NCBI GenBank assembly: GCA_030535355.1
Contig: JAUNIO010000038.1
Coordinates: forward strand, 1-32,148
Source: a bacterium
Lineage (GTDB): Bacteria > Vulcanimicrobiota > Xenobia > Xenobiales > Xenobiaceae
Reading direction: 5' to 3'
Length of the DNA stretch: 32,148 bases
Positions 8,068 through 15,554 of this stretch are shown here, one piece after another. The translations under genes were made by a program, and so were the position numbers. Below the pieces are notes generated by a model, which was not told the DNA's origin, searched no databases, and saw only the letters and a list, made by a program, of their open reading frames with translations. Every line of letters begins with the position of its first letter. Within the stretch, counting starts at the first letter, position 1.

Positions 8068-9430
8068 GCGTTTCTCCTCCGCCGTCTTCCGGCTCGCGGA
8101 CGGCCGCCTGCGCGTCTGAGGACAGGCGGCCGCAGCCGCAGAAAACACCGCTGCTGACGGAAATTACCCCGTCGGGGATGACAGCGGCGGCGAGTTTGCC
8201 GCAGTTCCGAAACGCGTCTTTGCCCAGGCGGGCCAGCCCCTCGGGAAGCACGGCTTTAATCAGACTGCCGCAGCCGCTGAAGGCCCCCTTGCGGATCACG
8301 GTGACGCTGTCGGGAATAACAATTTCTCTTAGGCTCGCGCAGCCGGCAAAAGCATAAGCGCCGATCTCCTTTACGTCTGTGGTAATCTCCGCCGAGGCCA
8401 AACTGACGCAGCCCTCGAAGGCGGCTTCAGGGATCATCTCAAGGCCGGCGGGCAGCTTTAACTCCCGCAGATTGACGCATCCGCGGCAAACGCGCTCCCC
8501 TATCTCCGTCACGCTGTCCGGAATGGACAAAACCTTCAGACCGCTGCAGCCGGCAAAGGCTTCTCTGCCGATCTCCCGGACACTGTCGGGAATTGTCACC
8601 GTCTGCAGACAGTCATTATATTGAAATACCCCGTCGGCAATGCGCTGCGTCCCCTTTCTGATGACGGCGGCGTTCAGCGCGGGCTCGGCTCCTATTAGAG
8701 TGTCCTTCCGGTAAGTTAAGCCCGCTTCCCGGCATAAACTGCCCTGAAGGGGGCAGCCCCGGAAAACGCCGCGGCCCAACTGAATGACGCTGTCCGGCAG
8801 ATCGAGATAGCGCAGACCTGAACAGCCGGCGAAGGCTTCGTTGTCTATATGCTTTAACCCTGAAGGCAGGGAGACATCGGTGAGGCTGACGCAGCCGGCG
8901 AAGGCCCTCTTTCCGAGGCACACAAGGCTGTTCGGCAGGCGGACCGACTTCAGGCCCGCGCAGCGCAGGAAGGCATGGCCGCCGACAGAGGTTAAACCCG
9001 CTGGAAGCTTTATTGCGCGCAAGCCGGCGCACCCGGCACAGGCGTATTCGCCTAGGGACGTTACGCTGTCGGGGATACGGATTCCGCGGAGCAGAGCGCA
9101 TTCTTCGAAAGCGCCCTCTCCTATGCTCAGCAGTCCTTCAGGCAGCGTTGCGGAGAGCAGAGAGGAACAGCCGGAGAAGGCGTCGGTGCCGATGGTCTGC
9201 AATCCGGCGGACAGACGCGCTCCGCGGAGTTGGCGGCAGCCGGCAAAAGCGCGCTCTTCAACGGCGGTGACGCTGTCAGGCAAGTCCAGGGTTTCCAAGC
9301 TGCCGCAGCGGCTGAACGCTCCGGCTCGTATGCGGACCGTTCCCGGTCTGATCACGGCGTGCCGCAGATCGGCGTCAGCGCTTATCGCGCAGTTGTGTGC
9401 ATATTTTATTCCGTTTATCCATGCCGTCAT
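8063..9430 (-). CDS. BspA-like LRR_5 protein (leaderless, intact)
   Basis: This gene encodes 455 aa. I chose the ATG at 9430 because AAAGGAGG lies ahead of it and it begins with the family cap (MTAWINGIKYAHNCAISADA, then IRPGTVRIRAGAF); an upstream extension to 9508 in the same frame has neither. About 17 LRR_5 units follow, with one punctuation module near the middle (CREAGLTYRKDTLIGAEPAL, RKGTQRIADGVF). Most repeats carry the xGCxxL turn. The C-terminus is polar (AAVREPEDGGGETH). No signal peptide, LPxTG anchor, Por-type sorting domain or membrane helix is visible, so cell-surface display as in BspA is not supported. The hairpin at 8004-8067 ends the gene. Confidence 0.9.
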   Translation of the reverse strand: MTAWINGIKYAHNCAISADADLRHAVIRPGTVRIRAGAFSRCGSLETLDLPDSVTAVEERAFAGCRQLRGARLSAGLQTIGTDAFSGCSSLLSATLPEGLLSIGEGAFEECALLRGIRIPDSVTSLGEYACAGCAGLRAIKLPAGLTSVGGHAFLRCAGLKSVRLPNSLVCLGKRAFAGCVSLTDVSLPSGLKHIDNEAFAGCSGLRYLDLPDSVIQLGRGVFRGCPLQGSLCREAGLTYRKDTLIGAEPALNAAVIRKGTQRIADGVFQYNDCLQTVTIPDSVREIGREAFAGCSGLKVLSIPDSVTEIGERVCRGCVNLRELKLPAGLEMIPEAAFEGCVSLASAEITTDVKEIGAYAFAGCASLREIVIPDSVTVIRKGAFSGCGSLIKAVLPEGLARLGKDAFRNCGKLAAAVIPDGVISVSSGVFCGCGRLSSDAQAAVREPEDGGGETH

Positions 9431-10082
9431 GTCTCTTCCCTCCTTTCCCCATCGAGGCCGATGAATATGATTATGCTGTATGCAATTATCAGTATTGCCA
9501 ACGCTCACAGCGGCAGTTTACAACCAGGAGCATTCTAATCAGCTAAACAAAGCCGAACAGCGCCGCCGCAGAAGCTGACGCAGGAAAGCAAAGCTGCGTG
9601 CATTGCCTGCAGCAGCAACAATACGTTCAGCGGAAAGCTGTACGCAGCGAAGTCTATGCAGTTCGGAGACATAGCAGATATTGCAAAAGCTGTCCCTCTG
9701 CAGAGTCTGCGGCAATATCCATGATTAGTATATGTTTAGTATACGGTGAAAGAGCAGCTGCAATAAAAGTGCTTTTTTGTATACTTGTCTATACGATAAT
9801 ACTTTAAAAAATCCTGCAGATAAATTATTTTATTGGCTAAAAAATATGCATTATTTTGGCGTAAGTGTCGTTGTCTCCGCTGCAGGATTACAAATTGATG
9901 CGGAAATACAAACAGCCCTTCAGCGCCGGTTGAATACAGAGTAAACGCTCGCTGAAGGGCTGTTTATTATAGGTTTCGTCTATTCTCAGCAGGCATATAC
10001 GCTTGTCAGCAGCAGACCCGGCATTGTCAGCCAGGCTGAACTTGCGGATTAAAGCGCATGCTGCAGCGCCTGCCGCATATGC
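9431..10082. other. Long intergenic region with a hairpin
   Basis: No frame here has family resemblance. The part at 9720-9860 is AT-rich and probably contains the promoter region of the 8063-9430 LRR gene. The only clear structure is the inverted repeat at 9910-9965. Confidence 0.4.
9910..9965. repeat. Perfect 16-bp inverted repeat (hairpin, 24-nt loop)
   Basis: AAACAGCCCTTCAGCG (9910-9925) is matched exactly by CGCTGAAGGGCTGTTT (9950-9965). The left arm shares AAACAGCCCTT plus scattered following bases with the hairpin at 8004-8067, suggesting a small repeat family. It is followed by TATTAT rather than a run of T. It may terminate the FtsK-gamma-like remnant that ends at 10083 on the minus strand. 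Confidence 0.6.
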
Positions 10083-10469
10083 TTAATAGTCGGACTTCCC
10101 GGTGCAGGTATAAAGAATTTCCCGCGGCCGCAAACCGTTTTGCGGCCCTATATACCCCATTTGTTCCATGCATCCTATCACACGCAAGGCACGTGAATAC
10201 CCGATGCGGTACAGAATCTGCAGAGCAGAAGCGCTTATGCCTTTGTCCCGAGCTATTGTCCCGTCAGCTATATCGGCAAGAATTCTGCGGATCAGCTTCG
10301 CGTCGGCACGGTCAATGTTGCGGTTCGGCTGTGAGGTCGGGGGCAGTTTTTCCTCTCCGTCTTTCTCATTCGCGTTCTGATCGCAGTCAGCAGAATCGCC
10401 GTCATCCTCAGCACCTCTTCCGCCCCGTTTGTATCCAAAGTTAGTTCCTGCTCTTAACAGAATAAAATA
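10083..10469 (-). pseudogene. FtsK gamma-like winged-helix domain remnant
   Basis: A 128-codon open frame with no ATG, GTG or TTG start at its head. The last ~70 residues resemble the FtsK/SpoIIIE gamma domain, the winged helix that reads polar KOPS-type DNA sequences: LIRRILADIADGTIA, ISASALQILYRIGYSRALRV, MEQMGYIGPQNGLRPREIL. The family pattern is 'LLQRRxRIGYxRAARxxDxMExxGxVGPxxGxKPREVL'. The frame follows directly, in phase, after the TGA at 10470-10472 that ends the small gene 10470-10715. A single ancestral gene of 210 codons broken by a stop is likely. Alternatives are a coupled second cistron with a rare start. Confidence 0.6.
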
Positions 10470-10715
10470 TCAATTGCCAAAGTCTATTCTCATAAGCTCG
10501 TCAACGTCTGTAAACTGTTCGTATTCTTCCGGATTGGCCATGGCATAACGCAGTTCTTCCAACAGCGCCCTAAGATGTTCTAAACCGGCAGAAGAAACGC
10601 CGGCAGGATGCTCCCCCGCTGTTTTGGCCTTTTCCCGGCCTGCAGACTGACAACCGGGCTTGAATTTTCTTTTTCCGACCAATTTCGAGGGAACTTTATG
10701 TTTTTTTCCGGCCAT
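10470..10715 (-). CDS. Small basic protein, probably N-terminal part of an FtsK-gamma-like protein
   Basis: This frame is 81 aa, from an ATG with AGGAGG about 10 bases upstream. The N-terminus is strongly basic (MAGKKHKVPSKLVGKRKFKP), suggesting nucleic-acid contact. The second half is acidic and helical (LEHLRALLEELRYAMANPEE). The strong ribosome site supports translation. It ends at TGA in DFGN-stop, and the same frame then runs into the FtsK-gamma-like segment. I do not recognise this N-terminal part as a known family. Confidence 0.6.
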   Translation of the reverse strand: MAGKKHKVPSKLVGKRKFKPGCQSAGREKAKTAGEHPAGVSSAGLEHLRALLEELRYAMANPEEYEQFTDVDELMRIDFGN

Positions 10716-11399
10716 TCTCTTGCGGCCTCCTATAATATGAGTGATGTCTGAGCAACATATGTATGCCGGCATAATCGATAAACCGAATCGAAATACCGTT
10801 CAATCAGCAAGAAATAAGCTAAGTAAGCGCCTCAAGACGAGATATAAACCCGGATCCCGGCAGCGCACAGCCGGAAGCCGCTGGAAGTCTCTGCGCCGCG
10901 TAGTAAAGTCAGCGATAAATAAACGTGCCTATAACTGCAATTTTTTGCGATATTCGTTAAATTTATGCAATTACCTTTCGTAATGCGGAAATATTTATAT
11001 AGTTGTTTATGTTTAGATCCAAACGCTCGTTCTGTTTAACGCAAGCTGCATCTGTCCGGATATGCGGAAGCTGCAAAAAAACGTGCAAAGTATTCTTTTA
11101 TTCGCTATGAAAACGTGCAGCGCCATTTGTGCTCTTGGCGGGTATATGTGTGAAGGTTTTCTGCTCATACGACGCGATCGGGGTGTCCGGCAAATCGAAA
11201 TGCATGAGCAGCTTGTTCAATAAATGCTGTGTTTATCATCTGCATAACGCAGGCATCAGCCGTCTATGCTTTTGGCCGAGGCCAATCTAATATTTGCATT
11301 ACCAATTAACAAAACAGAAATATTATTTTAATTATCAGTTGACTATGCCACAACATGCTGCAGTCGCTGAGCTGATTAAAGAACCTGAAAGGACAGACT
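10716..11399. other. Intergenic region, divergent promoters expected
   Basis: About 680 bp between a minus-strand gene and the TfoX-domain gene. No frame with family resemblance was found. The right end (11305-11343) holds an AT-rich element shared with the upstream region of the Rpn gene. Confidence 0.4.
11305..11343 (+). promoter_or_regulatory. AT-rich upstream element shared with the Rpn gene
   Basis: Thirty-two of 39 positions match 19263-19301 (shared core CWGAAATATTATT, then ATCAGTT and AC). It lies 57 bp before the TfoX-domain start, and its counterpart lies 81 bp before the Rpn start. It could be a promoter (TATTAT as a -10) or a regulator site. Confidence 0.4.
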
Positions 11400-11732
11400 A
11401 TGGCCTCGAGCAAAGACTATCTTGATTTCATTCTGGAACAGCTCTCCGACCTAGAGGGTGTATCCTGCCGGCCGATGATGGGAGAATACATCCTCTATTA
11501 CAGAGGCCGGATTATTGGCGGAATTTACGATGACCGCTTTCTCGTCAAACCCGTAAAATCCGCCTTGGCCATGATGCCGGAGGCGATTATGGAGCTGCCG
11601 TATGAAGGCGCTAAGGCAATGCTTTTGATAGACAGCGTGGACAATAAAGAGTTCCTGACGGAACTGCTGAAAGCCATGTCGGAAGAACTGTCCGAACCCA
11701 AGAAAAGGAAGCAAAGCGCAAAAACTCAATAG
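11400..11732 (+). CDS. TfoX/Sxy N-terminal domain protein
   Basis: This gene encodes 110 aa and covers the whole TfoX N-terminal domain: MASSKDYLDFILEQLSDLEG, RPMMGEYILYYRGRIIGGIYD, LVKPVKSALAMMPEA, YEGAKAMLLID. A basic tail follows (PKKRKQSAKTQ). AAAGGACA precedes the ATG at proper spacing. In gamma-proteobacteria full-length TfoX/Sxy regulates competence; stand-alone N-domain proteins like this are common in Firmicutes and their job is not established. It converges with the PfpI gene and their 3' ends overlap by 7 bp. Confidence 0.9.
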   Translation: MASSKDYLDFILEQLSDLEGVSCRPMMGEYILYYRGRIIGGIYDDRFLVKPVKSALAMMPEAIMELPYEGAKAMLLIDSVDNKEFLTELLKAMSEELSEPKKRKQSAKTQ

Positions 11733-12265
11733 CAAATGGCTTTCTTAATCTGCCGCACCTTCTCTTCTCCGACAAGCAGCTTTACTATTGTAAACGCAAA
11801 CTCAAACGACGCTCCGAGCCCTTGCCCCGTGATAATGCTGCCGTCAACAGAAACGCTTTTGCCCGTAAGCGCCGCTCCGGCCATGTGCTTTTCAAAGTCG
11901 GGATGACAGGTGGCCTTTTTGCCTTCCAGCAGACCCAAGCCCGCGAAAACGGACGGAGCGGCACATATCGCGGCTAAATACCGGCCCTTAGAGAAAAGGC
12001 CGCACTGCTCCTTCACAATACCGCTTTTGGCCAGGTTCTCCGTACCCAGCCGACCGCCAGGAAGAATAAGGATGTCGGCGGAATCATAATCGGCATCTTC
12101 GGCCAACATATCCGCTTGGATCTTTATGTGCCGTGAAGAGTCTACCTCCAGCCTGCCCATTACCGAAGCCATGAGCGTCTCAACTCCAGCCCGGCGCAGT
12201 ATATCGACAACGATCAGCCCTTCGCATTCTTCAAATCCATCGGCCAGAAATACTATCGCTTTCAT
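11726..12265 (-). CDS. DJ-1/PfpI (ThiJ/YajL-like) family protein
   Basis: This gene encodes 179 aa of the DJ-1/PfpI superfamily. The conserved acidic residue E15 lies in FLADGFEECEG, the nucleophile-elbow cysteine is C101 in LAAICAAPSVFA, and H121 follows in KKATCHPDFE. ILILPGGRLGTENL and SIITGQGLGASFEFA are also typical. Relatives act as deglycases, chaperones or glyoxalase-like enzymes; the substrate here cannot be told. The ATG at 12265 has GAGGGA upstream. That ATG overlaps, as ATGA, the stop of the frame that would complete the upstream LRR gene, which suggests an original LRR-PfpI operon with translational coupling. Confidence 0.9.
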   Translation of the reverse strand: MKAIVFLADGFEECEGLIVVDILRRAGVETLMASVMGRLEVDSSRHIKIQADMLAEDADYDSADILILPGGRLGTENLAKSGIVKEQCGLFSKGRYLAAICAAPSVFAGLGLLEGKKATCHPDFEKHMAGAALTGKSVSVDGSIITGQGLGASFEFAFTIVKLLVGEEKVRQIKKAICY

Positions 12266-13408
12266 TCTTTTTCCCTCAGCACTATATTTATCTGTTCTTT
12301 CGGAGAAAGCTTCTGCTTCATCGGAATATAGCCTTCATACTGCAGAAGCACTTCTTCAAGGCTGACGCAGCGGAAAAGCAAGCTGGCAGCGTAAGAACGC
12401 GCTGTCCGCTGTGCATTTTAAGCCTGGAGGCAGCACAGCCGAGGTCAGCTTTTCGTACCAAGAAAAATTATCGTCATGGATAACGGTCACCTTTACGGGC
12501 AGCACAGCCTCGGCCAGATTGCGGCAGCTGCTAAAGGCTCCGCAGCCGATCTCGCTCACGCTGGCAGGTAGACTTACCGATTCCAGCAGATTGCAGCCGT
12601 TGAACGCCTCCGTGGCGATTGCGGTTGTTCCTTCTTTAATGACTGCGTCTGTTATATCTGGATCAGCCCCGATTAAAATATTCTTCCAATATATCAGACC
12701 ATCCTCATGACTGAAAATATTGAGCAGAGGACAGCCCCTGAACGCCATGGCGTCAATAGCTCTGACGCTGTCGGGAATGAAAACCTCCGTCAGCTGATCG
12801 CAGCCGTGAAAAGCGTTTGCAGAGATTCTTTCCGTGCCTTCTCTAATAACGGCTGTCTGTATATCGCTGTCGGCTGTGGTCACTCCCCCGCGCCAATACG
12901 TTAAACCGTTTTCTATCCAGGGCACTTTTAACAGGCGGCAATCGCGAAATACGCTGCTGCCGAGATGCTGCAGGCCGGCAGGAAGCTCAATATGGATCAG
13001 CTTTTTGCAAGAGGAGAAAGCCTCGTCGTCAATGCTGGTCAAACTGTACGGAAGTTTCACAGAAGACAGACCGCAGCCCTTAAAAGCGCAGCTGCCTATT
13101 TTGCGCAGTCCTTGCGGCAGAATGACTGAGGTTAATTTTCCGCATAACATAAAGGCATAGCTGTCGATGATTTCTACGCTGTCGGGAATGACGATTTCCT
13201 TCAGCGCCTTGCAGCCGTAAAACGCCGATTCGCAGATACTAATCAGTCCATCCGGCAGGGTTACGGAAAACAGTTCGGTACAGTCTGCAAAGCACCGTGC
13301 TGCTGATTGCAGCAGTGCCTTCTCTTACGCGGGCGGTTTTAATTCTTTTGCTGGCTCTTATGGCCATGTCGTTTTCATATAGGATCCCGTCGATCACTTC
13401 GGTCATGA
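12262..13408 (-). pseudogene. BspA-like LRR_5 gene with two frameshifts
   Basis: The start is the ATG at 13408 behind AAGGAA, with the family cap MTEVIDGILYENDMAIRASK and VREGTAAISS. The frame is then lost near 13300 (CAGCAGCACGGTGC) and resumes one base over as CFADCTELFSVTLPDGLISI. The main frame continues to 12356, with two punctuation modules (WIENGLTYWRGG, SHEDGLIYWKNILIGADPD). It ends in AFLRCQLAFPLRQP, but a neighbouring frame from about 12385 reads FRCVSLEEVLLQYEGYIPMK followed by QKLSPKEQINIVLREKE. That frame ends at 12262, overlapping the PfpI start. Two small indels therefore separate an ancestral ~380-codon gene into pieces. The part at 12356-13150 could still be translated. Confidence 0.75.
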
Positions 13409-13550
13409 TCGTTCCTTCTTTGCCGTTTGCTGTAGTTTTATGAAAGGCTGCGGAGTAAGCAAGACGAACGGCACTGCTTCTGCAAGACGGCGTTTGTATT
13501 ATCTGCTATGCTCAGTTTATCCCCGTGAGAAGGCGCCGTTCAGCTCCGGC

Positions 13551-14083
13551 TTACTCTTTTTCGGCGAATACCAGCTTAGTATCGGCGTCAAAAGCGCTTT
13601 CATCCAGGCTGACCACGCAGGCGGGGATAACCGCCGAGGCCAGGCCGCATTTCTCGAAGGTGTAACTGTCTATAATCCGCAGCTTCGGCGGCAGTTCCAG
13701 CGAGTCAATTTTTCAAAGCCGCTGAACGCGAGGCTTTCTATACAATCCAAATCTTGAGGAAATACCACGGAGCAGAGTGCGGAACAGGAAGCAAAGCAGT
13801 TGATGGGTAATGCTTTCCAGCCGGGCAGGTAGCACGACAGAGCGCAGCGCCGCACATTCTCTAAAGGCGCCTTCGCCGATATTCACTATGCCGTCGGGAA
13901 GGTTCACCGCTGCCAAATTCTCGCAGGAGGCAAACGCGGCCTCGCCGATGTGGGGCAGTTTGCGTCCGCTTTAACGGCGCAGTCGTCGACGTACAAAATG
14001 CCGTCAATCCAGGTTCCGTCGGCGTACAGCGCGTCTTGGTATTTCTGCACGTCGCTCATTTTCATAGCAATCCATTTCTTCAT
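13551..14083 (-). pseudogene. Decayed BspA-like LRR_5 gene, paralog of 20564-22438
   Basis: The start region reads MKKWIAMKMSDVQKYQDALY and WIDGILYVDDCAVKADAN. This matches the leader of the 22438 gene (MKKKWMSMKMSDVQEYEAEL), with AAAGGAA upstream. The frame is then broken near 13965, with loss of the rest of the cap and probably many repeats. Repeat pieces follow in changing frames: IGEAAFASCENLAAVNLPDG, INCFASCSALCSVVFPQDLD, and LELPPKLRIIDSYTFEKCGL. The last piece ends SAFDADTKLVFAEKE, like the 22438 gene's C-terminus (RAFGPNTEVIRAGQE). At least three lesions are visible. It cannot make a full protein. Confidence 0.75.
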
Positions 14084-14498
14084 GGCAATAATTCCTTTCC
14101 TGATTGTCGGTCCTGATCGGCTGTTAAGCAGAGTATTTCGTGTTTCAGCGGTTCAATAGGCGCGGTTCAGCTGGGGCACGGCAGTGACTGAGTTGTCTTA
14201 AAGCACTGTTTTCCCGGCGAACGGTCATATTAAAAGCAAACGTAATAATTGATATTAGAAGATGTTTTGATTGGTGTAACGATGTTGTATTTGCTTATTC
14301 TATATTTAATGGCATATTCCTACCATTTTGCAGAAACGACATTACGTTTGGTTAACCTATGATAATCACTTTTAGTAATTTTGGCGTTTCGTAAACGCCA
14401 GCCTCAAGCCTTACCGTTTTAAGTCGATATTCGTTAGGAAACAGATTCTCCGCCGCGTTTTTCTTCTGCTGATATAAGAATGTCACGCTGTCGAAAAG
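14084..14498. promoter_or_regulatory. Upstream region of the decayed LRR gene, with an element shared with 22971-23010
   Basis: AT-rich, no gene seen. Bases 14288-14325 (TATTTGCTTATT...TTTAATGGC...ATTCCT) resemble 22971-23009, which lies upstream of another LRR gene (start 22714) in the same relative orientation, with roughly 30 of 38 positions shared. A promoter or regulator site is plausible. Confidence 0.35.
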
Positions 14499-14858
14499 TC
14501 AGTTGCGCTCCCCGAATATCCACTCAATGCCCAAAGCATCTAGCGGCGTACTATCTTCGCGGTCCAGGTACCCGATATGCCACTCCCCATTGCCGTCGGT
14601 GTAAATCTCAGCCAGATCGCCGATATTGGATTTAATCACCCAATGGCTGTTTGCTCCGGTATAAGGGATGGGCCAGCTGTTGCCGTTTCCGCCGTGAAGC
14701 ACCACATGCATAAGCGCGCCGAGATCGGAGCCCTCGGGCATTTTTATGAAATACTCGCCCGCATTCACGTCGTCGCCCATGCAGACGCTGTGTCTTCTGA
14801 ACGAGATCATGGTGTTTTTCCTGCCCGTAAATTCAGATGCTTTCATCCGCTTTCCCAT
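14499..14858 (-). CDS. Conserved-looking hypothetical protein
   Basis: About 115-119 aa, starting at ATG 14858 or, more likely from its context, ATG 14846 (MKASEFTGRKNTMISFRRHS). The sequence is compact and looks globular: VLHGGNGNSWPIPYTGANSH, IYTDGNGEWHIGYL, LDALGIEWIFGERN. It is rich in Gly, Trp and aromatic residues, with no signal peptide or membrane segment. I do not recognise the family. Ribosome sites before both starts are weak (GGGAAAGCGG before 14846). It has no obvious operon partner; the flanks are decayed LRR pieces. Confidence 0.6.
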   Translation of the reverse strand: MGKRMKASEFTGRKNTMISFRRHSVCMGDDVNAGEYFIKMPEGSDLGALMHVVLHGGNGNSWPIPYTGANSHWVIKSNIGDLAEIYTDGNGEWHIGYLDREDSTPLDALGIEWIFGERN

Positions 14859-15076
14859 TCCACATCTACGAATACATCTCTAATCCGTCGTCAATCGACG
14901 GTAAGGATAATTTGATGGTTATCCGCCGTGATTATAAATCTTGCTGTGCCATTTGAGAATAATCCTCACGGCTCAGAACGCTAAAGACGAGAGAACCGAA
15001 CCGCCGCGGGTTTTCATACTGCAAACGTAAGCGCATATATCTTAGCGTTTACAAGCCGACGCTGAAGCTGCGCGAA

Positions 15077-15240
15077 TCACATATCAAGCTTAAAGCATCC
15101 CCGGAAAACATTCCGGCCCATATTCTCCGCCCCGGGCAAAGCCTCCAGTTCTAATTCAGGGCAATATGCAAAAGCCCAATCGCCCAAGCTGACCAAATTT
15201 TCGGGCAGCACAGCCCTTTCCAAGCTGCGGCAGCCGCTGT
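15077..15240 (-). pseudogene. C-terminal LRR_5 fragment, cut off from 15555-16682 by an Rpn piece
   Basis: The minus strand reads SGCRSLERAVLPENLVSLGD, WAFAYCPELELEALPGAENM, then GRNVFRGCFKLDM and TGA at 15077. These are two LRR_5 repeats plus a gene end, without a start. The segment abuts an Rpn gene fragment on the opposite strand at about 15234-15240. It is probably the original 3' end of the LRR gene at 15555-16682. Confidence 0.7.
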
Positions 15241-15551
15241 ATTTAGTTATGCTGTTGGAGCTGCAGAGCCGGCCCTGCTATCATATGGCTCTGCGGATGC
15301 TGAATTATATCGTCCAGTTTTATCTCTGCCTAGCTGAGAATAACCCTATGGCTAAGGCCTTTCCGCTGCCTGAAGTTATTCCGGTTGTCCTTTACACCGG
15401 CCGGCGCAAATGGAACGGACCGCTTAATATCAGCGATCTGATCGCATTTAGGTCGGACGCTGACCCTAAACGCCAAGCGCCGATCGATTTTGAATACATA
15501 CTTCTCAACGCGCCCCTTGCACCTATGGATTCAAACGTTGATAAATATTGA
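15234..15551 (+). pseudogene. Internal fragment of an Rpn-type nuclease gene
   Basis: About 105 codons reading PLYLVMLLELQSRPCYHMAL, LNYIVQFYLCLAENNP, FPLPEVIPVVLYTGRRKWNG, PLNISDLI. They align with residues ~77-165 of the Rpn protein at 19382 (PLYLVLLLELQSSSCRYMAL, LPVVFYTGWHAWTGPLDISE). The catalytic E-x-Q is present, but the N-terminal helix region, the D63 equivalent and the whole C-terminus are absent. It lies inside an LRR gene and in opposite orientation to it. An ATG at 15249 exists but has no ribosome site, so expression is unlikely. Confidence 0.8.
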
Positions 15552-15554
15552 TAA

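Noticed and set aside
8841-9464. Long plus-strand frames (up to 207 codons) across the LRR genes
   Set aside because: Their repeat pattern mirrors the minus-strand LRR codons; no start context. They are antisense shadows.
9598-9807. Small plus-strand frame in the intergenic region
   Set aside because: No ribosome site, no family resemblance, and an atypical Cys-rich composition.
10058-10444. Plus-strand frame of 128 codons
   Set aside because: The opposite strand carries the FtsK-gamma-like segment; the plus frame is Arg/Ser/His-rich noise.
5294-10472. Alternative genetic code (stop recoding), suggested by two in-frame stops
   Set aside because: The two stops differ (TAA and TGA), and both codons also end clearly complete genes here (TGA after hsdR, TAA after the 20564-22438 LRR gene).
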